Of a stretch of 64,000 nt of DNA, positions 24,206-31,456 are shown piece by piece; the stretch's first letter is position 1, and every line of letters begins with the position of its first letter. The position numbers and the translations under genes are program-made. The notes under the pieces are model-generated. The model made no database searches and was not told where the DNA came from. It was given only the letters and a program-made list of their open reading frames with translations. Origin of the DNA: Alphaproteobacteria bacterium (GTDB taxonomy: Bacteria; Pseudomonadota; Alphaproteobacteria; G02398745; G023898745). Location of the stretch: contig CP060237.1 in NCBI GenBank assembly GCA_023898745.1, positions 372,001-436,000 on the forward strand, read 5' to 3'.

Positions 24206-25357
24206 ATGTTTTTATTGTTTATCGCTGCAACTGACCCTAAACCTCAAACAGCTGAAACAAAATATGTGACTTTTGAGCAGGTGTTTTCTGCAGATATGGT
24301 AACACCTTCATATTTTGCCGCAGCTTTTACATTTAGTGCTTTAGCAACTGATTTCAAAATCTTCAGTCTATTAGCTTTTACATCGAAATATAATACCCCC
24401 GTCTATTGTTTGACCAATGCTGCAACTATTGCCGCTGTTAAATGTTATTTTCGTCCGTCAAGTTATTGGAAGTGGGCCGCCTATTTTACTGGATTTAAAA
24501 CACTTGCCTATTTTGGGTCTTTGTTTTTGCATTCATCAGGCGCTCGAGCTTTAGAGGTGCATGCTGCAGAGATTCCCAGAACTTTTGAAGTTTCGAATGC
24601 TTTCAGGGCGGTTTTACAAGATAATGTTAAGGAAAATCTCAATCCTTCTTCGTCCGTCCATAACTCTAAACTTTCTACAAGCCCTTCAAAGCCTCTTGTA
24701 TGTCCTATACAGGGGTCATCCGATCATGCTCCTGACACAACAGAGGTTTTCGGATTTTCTTGCATGATTGATACTTTTACATGGTTTCACGAAAAAATGT
24801 TCGAATGGCTTATAGGTGAAACACTAACTCAAAAAATTAGCCGATGTGCAGAAAAAGGAATTGCTGTGGTTATAGCTGGAAATGATGGAGATAATATGCA
24901 GACTATTGCGGATGGCAATTCATCAAAAAAGACACAATTTTCGCCTAAAGTATATCGTGATATATTAAGTATTGCGCAACACAACCCTAGAGTTATGATT
25001 GTAGGGGGATATTGGGACGGTACGCCTAGCGAATGGGATGCTATAGCAAATAATCTAACGTCTGAACAAATAGAGCGCTCAAATGTTCTTTTCATAAGAG
25101 CGCCTATAGCATATCTGATAAACGGCCAATGGGTTGCTGGAACATCTAATGGGCAGTCCTATGTTTCTAATATATTGCTTACATTAAAGCAACAATATTC
25201 TGGCCATCAACCAGAAGCATATAATTTGGCGCTCTTTAAATGGGCAAAAGCTAAAAACAACTATAAAGTTCCTATGCCGGATGGTCTGACGGATGCATTT
25301 TATGACGTAGTCGCTCAAAACTTACCGAGAAAAATTGATCAAGGTCTTAATTCTTAA
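24206..25357 (+). CDS. Subtilase-like relic with short leader
   Basis: A 383-residue protein starting M-F-L-L-F-I-A-A-T-D-P. Two or three hydrophobic segments lie at 35-60 and 88-110. From about residue 183 the pattern of a subtilisin (S8) C-terminal half appears: helix plus strand K-G-I-A-V-V-I-A-G-N-D-G-D-N at 217-230, which carries the oxyanion Asn; then P-R-V-M-I-V-G-G; and G-T-S-N-G-Q-S-Y at 312-319, matching the G-T-S-M-A catalytic serine motif (S314). No segment resembling the catalytic Asp (D-T-G) or His (H-G-T) motifs is visible before it. It is probably an inactive or heavily rebuilt protease anchored in a membrane. The resemblance is by eye. Confidence 0.55.
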   Translation: MFLLFIAATDPKPQTAETKYVTFEQVFSADMVTPSYFAAAFTFSALATDFKIFSLLAFTSKYNTPVYCLTNAATIAAVKCYFRPSSYWKWAAYFTGFKTLAYFGSLFLHSSGARALEVHAAEIPRTFEVSNAFRAVLQDNVKENLNPSSSVHNSKLSTSPSKPLVCPIQGSSDHAPDTTEVFGFSCMIDTFTWFHEKMFEWLIGETLTQKISRCAEKGIAVVIAGNDGDNMQTIADGNSSKKTQFSPKVYRDILSIAQHNPRVMIVGGYWDGTPSEWDAIANNLTSEQIERSNVLFIRAPIAYLINGQWVAGTSNGQSYVSNILLTLKQQYSGHQPEAYNLALFKWAKAKNNYKVPMPDGLTDAFYDVVAQNLPRKIDQGLNS

Positions 25358-25463
25358 TAAACCCTTACCCCACACAAAATATTTCACATTTTTTTCACCT
25401 CATCTCAAATTCCACAACAAACCTTGAGATAATCGAGCAAATGCATCATTTTTTGCTACATAA

Positions 25464-26165
25464 TTGATTCTTGAACATAAGAATTGCCTGATCACAGATG
25501 AGCTGGATATTTCTTATATCTATAAAAAAGTCTACTTACCCTTCACAGAAAAAGGACAGCGCTTTAAACACATGATGATGAATGTGTTTGACATCAAAAA
25601 CCTGCCAAAAACCACTCAACCTGTGTTTGCGTATAGTCATATCATTTATTTTCACGCCTATAAGAAGCTACAAAAAGGATGGAATATTGTGATTTATGGC
25701 ACAAAAGCGCTCATCACCAAAGGGTATAGGATTTTTAAAGATATCAAACACTTTAAACATCTTAGCGAATTATATGATTACCTTCATCGATTTGGGTTTG
25801 ATGAGCAAGAATCACACAATGTGATCTATAACAAGAAAAGTCACATTGAGAACATTAAGCACGCTGTGTTTCAGAACGCTTTTATCTCTCAGTTTAATCT
25901 GAATGCAAAATTTCCACTTTTAGATATTGCGCATACTGCAGCTCTTGTTTTTATTGGTTTTGCTACACTTTTTACACAGACGTCCCAAAATCTGTGTTGT
26001 AAGCACAACTTCTTTGAGATGGTTAATTATTTAGAACAACAACCCAGTAATAGTGTCAAAAAAATTACCAATAAACCAAGGGTGTTAAATGTAAATTTTT
26101 ATGTCGATACGCCCGACGAAATTATGAAAGGAGTTCCGCATTATGTTAACACTACGAAAAATTAA
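25464..26165 (+). CDS. Putative membrane protein, possibly part of a pilus-like system
   Basis: A 233-residue frame with a TTG start; no better start is seen. The first 150 residues are cytoplasmic in character, with F-A-Y-S-H-I-I-Y-F and Y-D-Y-L-H-R-F-G-F. One hydrophobic segment lies at about 155-177 (L-L-D-I-A-H-T-A-A-L-V-F-I-G-F-A), followed by about 55 residues. It overlaps the next membrane protein gene by 23 bases. A cytoplasmic domain, one helix and a small outer domain is the layout of GspL, and the next protein has the layout of GspM, which is a weak inference from the GspF-like gene 1.5 kb upstream. Confidence 0.5.
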   Translation: MILEHKNCLITDELDISYIYKKVYLPFTEKGQRFKHMMMNVFDIKNLPKTTQPVFAYSHIIYFHAYKKLQKGWNIVIYGTKALITKGYRIFKDIKHFKHLSELYDYLHRFGFDEQESHNVIYNKKSHIENIKHAVFQNAFISQFNLNAKFPLLDIAHTAALVFIGFATLFTQTSQNLCCKHNFFEMVNYLEQQPSNSVKKITNKPRVLNVNFYVDTPDEIMKGVPHYVNTTKN

Positions 26166-26400
26166 TATGACTTGTATGTTCTTGTTTGTGGGATATCTTG
26201 GTGCGAATTATTTTCGCAAACCACCTACCCTAGAGGCTTTGATGAAACCTTATCCGCATATTCAGCTAGTGGATAATACATTGACGGCGTGTGATGATCG
26301 AGAGATTTATGAGTGCTTGGAGAAGATATATCCGTATTTGCAAGAGTTTGAGATTTACAAGCATAAGGGGTTGGTCAAGGCGAAAGTGCAATTAAAATAA
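26143..26400 (+). CDS. Small bitopic membrane protein
   Basis: An 85-residue protein: a basic start (M-L-T-L-R-K-I-N-M), one membrane helix T-C-M-F-L-F-V-G-Y-L-G-A-N-Y, then a small alpha/beta domain that ends in strands E-F-E-I-Y-K-H-K-G and V-K-A-K-V-Q-L. A ribosome site (GAAAGGAG) lies inside the end of the previous gene, 8 bases before this ATG, so both are translated as a pair. The last codons recur downstream at 26503-26526 in a short direct repeat (GTGAAGGCGAAAGTGCAATT). Function unknown; GspM-like layout is possible. Confidence 0.55.
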   Translation: MLTLRKINMTCMFLFVGYLGANYFRKPPTLEALMKPYPHIQLVDNTLTACDDREIYECLEKIYPYLQEFEIYKHKGLVKAKVQLK

Positions 26401-26627
26401 CCGTCTTTACGAGGAGCGCAAAATTTACTGTCATCACGAGGAGCTGAGCTGCGTGGTGATCCAGATGGATGGCCACGCTTCGCTCGCCATGACGAGCAAC
26501 GTGAAGGCGAAAGTGCAATTGAAGTGAGGGTGAAAGTTGTGTCAATCTAAATCAGCAACATCGTCATCACGAGGAGCGGAGCGACGTGGTGATCCAGATG
26601 GATGGCCACGCTTCGCTCGCTATGACA
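26401..26627. repeat. Palindromic repeats (family A) with duplicated gene end
   Basis: Two composite units, 26407-26495 and 26560-26627, separated by a second copy of the preceding gene's last 20 bases or so (near 26501-26526). This suggests that a repeat with flanking DNA was duplicated in tandem. Confidence 0.75.
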
Positions 26628-26634
26628 ACACACC

Positions 26635-27678
26635 ATGCTTACCCTATTCGCCCTTTGTGTTAAAGATCACAATGAAACCATTTATGCAGACTATGCAGCA
26701 ACCACCCCATGTCATCCAAAAGTTGTCAAAAAAATGGAGCCATACTGGGGTCTGCCTTATGGAAATGCAAATTCCAAACATGCCTTTGGATTGAAAGCAA
26801 AACACGCGATTCAAAAAGCTAAAACCAGAATTGCACGCTTGATAAAGGCTGACCCAGAGGAAATTGTGTTCACGAGTGGAGCAACAGAAGCAAATCATAT
26901 TGCGATAAGGCAATTGAACAAAAAAACACACATTATCACGAGTGTGATTGAGCATAAATCTGTTTTATATGCATGCAAAAATCTCGACATTAGAATAACA
27001 TATGTTCCTGTGAAAAAAGATGGGCGCATTTGTTTAGACACATTAGAAAAATCCATTACAGCAGATACAGGCTTGGTATCAATTATGTGGGTGAATAACG
27101 AAACCGGTATTATTCAGCCAATCCAGGAAATTGCAGCCATATGTCGGAAGCATAACATTCCCTTTCATACTGATGCATCTCAAGCGGTCGGTAAGGTTGA
27201 TATAGATGCGCATATGGTAGACGCTATGAGTTTCACAGCACACAAAATCTATGGCCCTCAAGGCGTTGGTGCGCTGTATGTGAGAAAAGGATTACATATT
27301 GAAAGGTCTGGTACACCCCCAACAGCGTTATGTATAGGGTTCGGTGCGGCATGTAAACTCATGATGCAAACACCCTATCCTACCGAATATTATGAGCGGT
27401 TTTATAAAGCGCTACAGAATTATGGTGTTATATTGAATGGTGATAATAAATATCGTGTTCCAGATGTTTTTAATGTGCGATTTCAAGGAAAAATACCAGC
27501 GGAGTTTATAAAAAATGTCGCTATGTCTCAAGGCTCTGCATGCCTTAAAGAGCCCTCTTATGTATTGAGAGAAATGGGGTTAACCGAAGATGAAATTGCA
27601 CATTCATTTCGGATTTCGTTGAGTCGGTTTGTGACAGAAGATGAGGTGGATGCTCTGACTTCCGTCATCACGAGCTGA
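26635..27678 (+). CDS. Cysteine desulfurase, NifS/IscS-like, shortened
   Basis: A 347-residue PLP enzyme that would release sulfur from cysteine. Clear motifs: Y-A-D-Y-A-A-T-T-P near residues 17-25, S-G-A-T-E-A-N-H near 80-87, N-N-E-T-G near 150-154, D-A-S-Q near 176, the PLP lysine in T-A-H-K-I-Y-G-P near 200, and the catalytic cysteine in S-Q-G-S-A-C. Two features are odd. The loop between Y-V-R-K-G and R-S-G-T, which normally holds G-G-G-Q-E, is missing about 12 residues. The C-terminus ends in repeat sequence (T-S-V-I-T-S), about 30-40 residues early. The start M-L-T-L-F-A-L-C precedes the family's usual first residue by about 15 and resembles the short leaders seen elsewhere. Activity is uncertain. 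Confidence 0.8.
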   Translation: MLTLFALCVKDHNETIYADYAATTPCHPKVVKKMEPYWGLPYGNANSKHAFGLKAKHAIQKAKTRIARLIKADPEEIVFTSGATEANHIAIRQLNKKTHIITSVIEHKSVLYACKNLDIRITYVPVKKDGRICLDTLEKSITADTGLVSIMWVNNETGIIQPIQEIAAICRKHNIPFHTDASQAVGKVDIDAHMVDAMSFTAHKIYGPQGVGALYVRKGLHIERSGTPPTALCIGFGAACKLMMQTPYPTEYYERFYKALQNYGVILNGDNKYRVPDVFNVRFQGKIPAEFIKNVAMSQGSACLKEPSYVLREMGLTEDEIAHSFRISLSRFVTEDEVDALTSVITS

Positions 27679-27820
27679 CGTATCCCCACGAATTAAATAT
27701 GCGCAGACGTCATCACGAGCCTTGCATAGCAAGGCGTGGTGATCCATGGAGGTGTCCGCCTACGCTCTAAAGAGCTTCGGCGAGACATCCACTTCACACG
27801 CTTCGCTCGGCCATGACGAA
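27662..27820. repeat. Composite palindromic repeat (families A and D)
   Basis: Starts inside the end of the desulfurase gene (CCGTCATCACGAGC), carries CATCCCCACGAATTAAATATGCGCAGACG, CTTGCATAGCAAGG, then GCCTACGCTCTAAAGAGCTTCGGCGAG, and ends in GCTCGGCCATGACG. Confidence 0.85.
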
Positions 27821-27827
27821 GCTCTGC

Positions 27828-28463
27828 TTACTGCCTCGCTACAATCGTCTTAAACTCCTTAATAAAGCAACGCACATCATTCGCATATGTTTCAATATCA
27901 TTTTCAATCTTATTGTATGCAATGGCTGCAGGAATGCTAGCTGCAAGGCTTACAGCTGTAGCAAACAATGCTTCCGCAATGCCAGGTGCTACAACTGCAA
28001 GATTGGTATTTTTCTGCTGCGCAATGGCTTGAAAGCTATTCATAATACCTAAAACGGTTCCAAATAATCCTACAATTACACCGTTTGTTCCAAGATTAGA
28101 TAAGAAGCTTAGACCGCGTGAAACATCGTTTACAGAGCGATCTAAATGCGCTGTCATGATGGTTTCAATGCGATCTATTTGAGATGTCGTATTTGAAGCA
28201 TTGGCACCCCATTCTTCCATGCCAACAATGAAGATACTATAAACAGGGTCATTTTTTCTGTTTTGCAACATAGCATAAATATCATCTAAAGAATCTCCTG
28301 ACCAAAACAGTCGTTCAAATCGTTGAAATTTTGCGCGCATGCGAGTGAGAATAAAAAACTTGGCAAAAATAATAGTCCAGGACCATACAGATGCGGCTAC
28401 AAGACTGATTAATATAAATTTTATGCTGATAGGTGCATGTGCGAAAATATTGAAATAATTCAT
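27828..28463 (-). CDS. tolQ: TolQ / ExbB-type proton channel protein
   Basis: A 211-residue inner-membrane protein of the MotA/TolQ/ExbB family. It has a first helix (F-I-L-I-S-L-V-A-A-S-V-W-S-W-T-I-I) and a long cytoplasmic loop. The last two helices carry the signature L-S-F-L-S-N-L-G-T-N-G-V-I-V-G-L-F-G-T-V-L-G-I-M and G-I-A-E-A-L-F-A-T-A-V-S-L-A-A-S-I-P. Conserved threonines and the E in G-I-A-E-A line the proton path. It would power Tol-Pal or TonB. The tolR, tolA, tolB and pal genes that usually follow are not here: downstream is only a repeat. The N-terminus N-Y-F-N-I-F-A-H-A-P favours TolQ over ExbB, but this is not certain. Confidence 0.85.
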   Translation of the reverse strand: MNYFNIFAHAPISIKFILISLVAASVWSWTIIFAKFFILTRMRAKFQRFERLFWSGDSLDDIYAMLQNRKNDPVYSIFIVGMEEWGANASNTTSQIDRIETIMTAHLDRSVNDVSRGLSFLSNLGTNGVIVGLFGTVLGIMNSFQAIAQQKNTNLAVVAPGIAEALFATAVSLAASIPAAIAYNKIENDIETYANDVRCFIKEFKTIVARQ

Positions 28464-28542
28464 GTGATATGAGGCGCGATTTATTTAATTTAGGGTAGAA
28501 CGTTTGTGTAGTAGATGTAAACAGCTCTTTAATACCCTTTAC

Positions 28543-28809
28543 TTATTGGTCTTTATGCGCTTCAGAGCCATCTTCAGCTGTTGGGGAGCGGGTTTCTGTT
28601 GGGTGTGTGTCAGGCGCATGTCTTGAAGGAATAATTCCATTCATTTTTATATATTTCATGGTTGCTTCAGCAAAGATTTCATGTGCGAAATCTTCTTTTT
28701 CGAGCATTTGTTCCGTGATTCCTCTTTCGGATACAATCGCATCAAAAAACGGTTGTACGTTTTGAGGAGTTGCAGTGTAAGAGGAGCTTGCAGTTAAAAA
28801 TAATAACAT
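28543..28809 (-). CDS. Hypothetical small protein with short leader
   Basis: An 88-residue protein with the start M-L-L-F-L-T-A-S-S-S-Y-T, again a short uncharged leader ending in small residues. The middle is acidic and helical (F-F-D-A-I-V-S-E-R-G-I-T-E-Q-M-L-E); the end is polar and low in order (H-P-T-E-T-R-S-P-T-A-E-D-G). It is alone, with a repeat block upstream. Function unknown. Confidence 0.5.
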   Translation of the reverse strand: MLLFLTASSSYTATPQNVQPFFDAIVSERGITEQMLEKEDFAHEIFAEATMKYIKMNGIIPSRHAPDTHPTETRSPTAEDGSEAHKDQ

Positions 28810-28904
28810 TTTCTAAAGTTTAAAGTGAATGTATTTGTTTATAGGAAATAAAAAATAGGTTTCAAGGGTAAAGTGAAAAAAATCGTCATTGAATACCTTC
28901 ATGG

Positions 28905-29128
28905 TGCATCCATAATAGATCACCACGCGTTCCAAGGAACGCTCGTGATGACGCACTTCCGTCATGGCGAGACCCTTTAGGGTCGTGACCATCCATAATG
29001 GATCACTACGTCGCTTCGCTCCTCGTGATGACGTTATGCACAGAGCGCCGTCATTGCGAGCTCTCGCAGAGAGTGTGGCAATCCATAATGGATCACCATG
29101 TGTTCTAAAGAACACTCGTGGTGACGAT
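28905..29128. repeat. Palindromic repeat cluster (family A)
   Basis: The 328-base gap holds at least six half-units, including GGCGAGACCCTTTAGGGTCGTGACC and GTTCTAAAGAACACTCGTGGTGACG. No gene is seen. Confidence 0.85.
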
Positions 29129-29137
29129 ATTCATCAT

Positions 29138-29500
29138 TTAACAATTTTGCAAACTGCTTGAGGGGCATGCCATAGGAATTACATTAATAGAGTCATTAGT
29201 ATTGCCAGATAATTGCTGTAATTTATTGTCAATAGCCTTTTTGTATTGCACAATGCCTGTCCATAACACATGATCAAATACATAAAGTGGTAATTCAAAA
29301 ATTACCGTATCTCCGTCTTTTAAATCAAAATGCTGCAAGGGTGCAGCAGGATTTTCTAACAACGCACATAGATTATCCATGTTAAAATCACCAATAAGCT
29401 CAATACCCAAGATATCGATTTGCATATCAGGCGCTTGCGACAAAACCGCTTGCTTTAATAGTGCGAGCCCATGCTCTTGTTTGATTAAAAAGAAAGACAT
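29138..29500 (-). CDS. Small member of the W-[TS]-G motif family
   Basis: A 120-residue protein that shares a central motif with the two larger proteins upstream: V-I-F-E-L-P-L-Y-V-F-D-H-V-L-W-T-G-I, to be compared with A-E-C-P-A-Y-S-R-D-H-A-F-W-T-G-L at 29604-30227. It lacks their N-terminal half and their final P-F-x-A-F-P-Y-S. The first part has M-S-F-F-L-I-K-Q-E and D-M-Q-I-D-I-L-G-I-E-L-I. No leader is obvious. It lies on the same strand and just downstream, so it may be a trimmed paralogue. Confidence 0.55.
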   Translation of the reverse strand: MSFFLIKQEHGLALLKQAVLSQAPDMQIDILGIELIGDFNMDNLCALLENPAAPLQHFDLKDGDTVIFELPLYVFDHVLWTGIVQYKKAIDNKLQQLSGNTNDSINVIPMACPSSSLQNC

Positions 29501-29570
29501 TTATACGTTATTATATATCTTCTATATTAAGTATATAACGAAATTTATTTTAAATAAAGGTTTTTTTGGG

Positions 29571-29602
29571 AAATAATAAGCGAGAAATTGCGCTCATTAT
29601 TT
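29571..29602. terminator. Hairpin between two family genes
   Basis: AATAATAAGCG and CGCTCATTATT form an 11-base stem with an 8-base loop. On the + strand a run of T follows; on the - strand it lies directly after the stop of the gene at 29604. It may end transcription of that gene. Confidence 0.5.
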
Positions 29603-29603
29603 T

Positions 29604-30227
29604 TTAAGAGTATGGAAATGCTGTAAACGGCATTGCTTGAATATTAGAAATTCTGTTAAGCAAGCTTAGTCCAGTCCAAAACGCATGATCTCTTGAATAT
29701 GCAGGACATTCAGCGATTAAAACGACTTTGCCATCAGTTATTTGATGAAAAACAGTTTCCGCTTCTTCTACTGCTAATCCAACTTCTCCTGCAGTTATTA
29801 TAGGGGGCACAATAATGTTTGGCACTTGATTGATTACAGCATTGACAGTGGCTGTAAAGCCAGCATTTTGAGCGACTTGTGCGCCTATTACAAGCGCAGC
29901 TTCTAGAATTGTACTATCTGCAGGCAAAGCGCTCATCCCTCTCTGAAATGTTAACACCTCTATAGCTTTTTCTGCAGCCGCAGCTTCTTTGTCTTCTACA
30001 AATGTAGTAATATCTTTGAGCCCGAAAGTCAAATTAATTCCTTCGTTAGAGTGGGTTCTAAAGATATTGGCTATTTCTTTGATAGATTTTCCTGCAGTTT
30101 TAAACGGAAGGTTTGTATTGCTATTAAAGAAAATATGCAAGCTTTTCAAATTTGATGACTGCATAGTTGAAAGTTGTATAGTATGTGTTATTGTTGCCTC
30201 TAATGGCATATAAAAATACTCTGCCAT
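29604..30227 (-). CDS. W-[TS]-G motif family protein ending in P-F-T-A-F-P-Y-S
   Basis: A 207-residue protein of unknown function, clearly paralogous to the one at 30663-31271. The shared start is Y-F-Y-M-P-L-E-A-T versus Y-F-Y-T-P-L-E-L-T, then I-x-L-S-x-x-Q-S, P-F-x-T-x-x-x-x-x-x-x-I-A-N-x-F-R-T. A variable alanine-rich middle follows. The shared end is P-A-Y-S-R-D-H-A-F-W-T-G-L-S-L-L and P-F-T-A-F-P-Y-S. There is no signal peptide or membrane helix. An AAGGAAAC ribosome site, a 5' hairpin and a near-consensus promoter precede it, which points to strong expression. A structural protein is an inference from these features. Confidence 0.7.
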   Translation of the reverse strand: MAEYFYMPLEATITHTIQLSTMQSSNLKSLHIFFNSNTNLPFKTAGKSIKEIANIFRTHSNEGINLTFGLKDITTFVEDKEAAAAEKAIEVLTFQRGMSALPADSTILEAALVIGAQVAQNAGFTATVNAVINQVPNIIVPPIITAGEVGLAVEEAETVFHQITDGKVVLIAECPAYSRDHAFWTGLSLLNRISNIQAMPFTAFPYS

Positions 30228-30251
30228 GTTATGTTTCCTTTTTTTATTTTT

Positions 30252-30273
30252 GAGAGCTAATGATATAGCTCTC
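30252..30273 (-). promoter_or_regulatory. 5' mRNA hairpin of the gene at 29604-30227
   Basis: A perfect 8-base stem (GAGAGCTA/TAGCTCTC) with a 6-base loop. It starts 7 bases after the -10 box, so it should sit at the very 5' end of the transcript, upstream of the ribosome site. A hairpin in the same place precedes the paralogue at 30663-31271. Confidence 0.65.
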
Positions 30274-30280
30274 AGGTTTC

Positions 30281-30309
30281 ATTATATCATAAAAAATGGA
30301 TTTTGTCTA
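30281..30309 (-). promoter_or_regulatory. Sigma-70 type promoter of the gene at 29604-30227
   Basis: On the - strand, TAGACA, a 17-base spacer and a perfect TATAAT with TG two bases before it. Only one base differs from the consensus -35. Confidence 0.75.
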
Positions 30310-30600
30310 TATTTTATGCGCAAAAAGACTTGGAACAAAACCTTTAAGGTTGTGGTAGGATGAGCGCATATAGTACTAAAAATTCTTCAGGAACGATAGT
30401 GATAAACTGTGGTCTATTTTAAAAGATGCCTTTAATTATTGTTTAGGTCTAGTGAGAGGGTCTATATCTGAACAAATTGTTTTATTTCTACCATTTGTTT
30501 AGAAGAGTCTATTTTTATATCCTGCAAATCCTGTAGGGGTTGCGAAATTACTAAATTCAGTGTGAAGTTTATATAAACCTGTTAGTTAGAGGATACTTAA
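30310..30600. other. AT-rich gap without a recognisable gene
   Basis: Between the two paralogues. It is free of the usual palindromic repeats, which is rare for a gap of this size in the window. I see no open frame with a plausible start and no tRNA. It may hold regulatory DNA or the decayed remains of another family member. Confidence 0.4.
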
Positions 30601-30617
30601 GTGAGATTTTTTCAAAG

Positions 30618-30652
30618 TATCTCAGATATCATGAAGCGCAAAAAGCGCTCAT
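30618..30652 (-). terminator. 3' hairpin after the gene at 30663-31271
   Basis: ATCATGA-GCGC and GCGC-TTCATGAT pair as an 11-base stem with one bulged T and a T5 loop, directly after the stop on the - strand. There is no strong U tract, so it may stabilise the 3' end rather than terminate. Confidence 0.45.
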
Positions 30653-30662
30653 GATCGCATAC

Positions 30663-31271
30663 TTAAGAGTATGGGAATGCTGAAAATGGAAGTAAATCAA
30701 TTCCATTTGTATTAAATGGCACATTAGAGAATTTTAATGCTGAACTCATAAGTGCAATGCCGCTCCAAACCGCTTGGTCTCTGGAGAATGTTGGCACTTG
30801 CGCAACAATTACAGGTTGTGTTGCTGCAATAACAACTTTTGCTTGTGCGATTCCGGCCGCTATTTCGACTAGATCAGTTGCGCCAGCTAATAATGCCACT
30901 GCTTCTGCTGCCACATCATCTCCACCTGCTAACAAAGTTTCAATAATTGCGATTGCTGCTGCCGCTCCTGCACCGCCCGTAGGCATAGTTGCGGCAATAG
31001 TTCCACCCAATAAAAGATTTGTCTCTACAGACAAAACTGCATCTAAAAATATATCATCTGTTGTTTTTGTATCAACATTTAGAGAATTTGCATTGCTTGT
31101 TCTAAAGGTGTTTGCAATAGCGTTAACAGTGTTTGAAAACGTCACGAATGGTACGTTTAGCGGACCTGTGAATACTTGCACGCCTGTTGTTGCTAAGCTT
31201 TGGCCTTGTGAAAGGGCGATAGCTGAACCTGTTGTTAATTCCAAAGGTGTGTAAAAATAAACATTTACCAT
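30663..31271 (-). CDS. W-[TS]-G motif family protein ending in P-F-S-A-F-P-Y-S
   Basis: A 202-residue protein, the best conserved partner of 29604-30227. Its middle (about residues 75-160) is very rich in alanine, glycine, isoleucine and valine and could be a helical bundle or a membrane-like repeat: G-G-A-G-A-A-A-A-I-A-I and A-A-E-A-V-A-L-L-A-G-A. The end has P-T-F-S-R-D-Q-A-V-W-S-G-I and L-L-P-F-S-A-F-P-Y-S. The ribosome site AAGGAGA lies 9 bases before the ATG. A consensus-like promoter and a 5' hairpin precede it. No known family is recognised; an abundant structural or secreted protein is an inference. Confidence 0.7.
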   Translation of the reverse strand: MVNVYFYTPLELTTGSAIALSQGQSLATTGVQVFTGPLNVPFVTFSNTVNAIANTFRTSNANSLNVDTKTTDDIFLDAVLSVETNLLLGGTIAATMPTGGAGAAAAIAIIETLLAGGDDVAAEAVALLAGATDLVEIAAGIAQAKVVIAATQPVIVAQVPTFSRDQAVWSGIALMSSALKFSNVPFNTNGIDLLPFSAFPYS

Positions 31272-31300
31272 ATTATTATGTCTCCTTATATGTAATTACG

Positions 31301-31322
31301 GGAGCTACAATAGCGTAGCTCT
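31301..31322 (-). promoter_or_regulatory. 5' mRNA hairpin of the gene at 30663-31271
   Basis: Stem GAGCTAC/GTAGCTC (extended by a G-T pair) with a 6-base loop, 8 bases after the -10 box. It matches in place and core sequence (GAGCTA) the hairpin at 30252-30273. Confidence 0.65.
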
Positions 31323-31330
31323 TAGCCCCC

Positions 31331-31359
31331 ATTATACCAGAAAATCAGCGTTTTTTCAA
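31331..31359 (-). promoter_or_regulatory. Sigma-70 type promoter of the gene at 30663-31271
   Basis: On the - strand, TTGAAA, a 17-base spacer, and TATAAT with a G-G before it. It is among the closest matches to consensus in the window. Confidence 0.78.
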
Positions 31360-31456
31360 GTTTTTATATAAAAACAAAGCGTATTCGTTATAAATTTATT
31401 CTAAATTTTGTATTTAAGCGATAAGATGAAAATATTAAACTTATATCTTTACACCA

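Noticed and set aside
27813..28052. A 79-residue frame opposite tolQ
   Set aside because: It is the antisense of a conserved membrane protein gene and begins in a repeat.
30757..31254. A 165-residue open frame on the + strand
   Set aside because: It is the mirror of the alanine-rich gene on the - strand, which has a promoter, a ribosome site and a paralogue.
29138..31271. R-body (Reb) proteins, expected in Caedibacter-like bacteria
   Set aside because: Small tandem paralogues with strong promoters are suggestive, but the sequences do not show the RebB pattern as I remember it, and the conserved W-[TS]-G and A-F-P-Y-S motifs do not fit.
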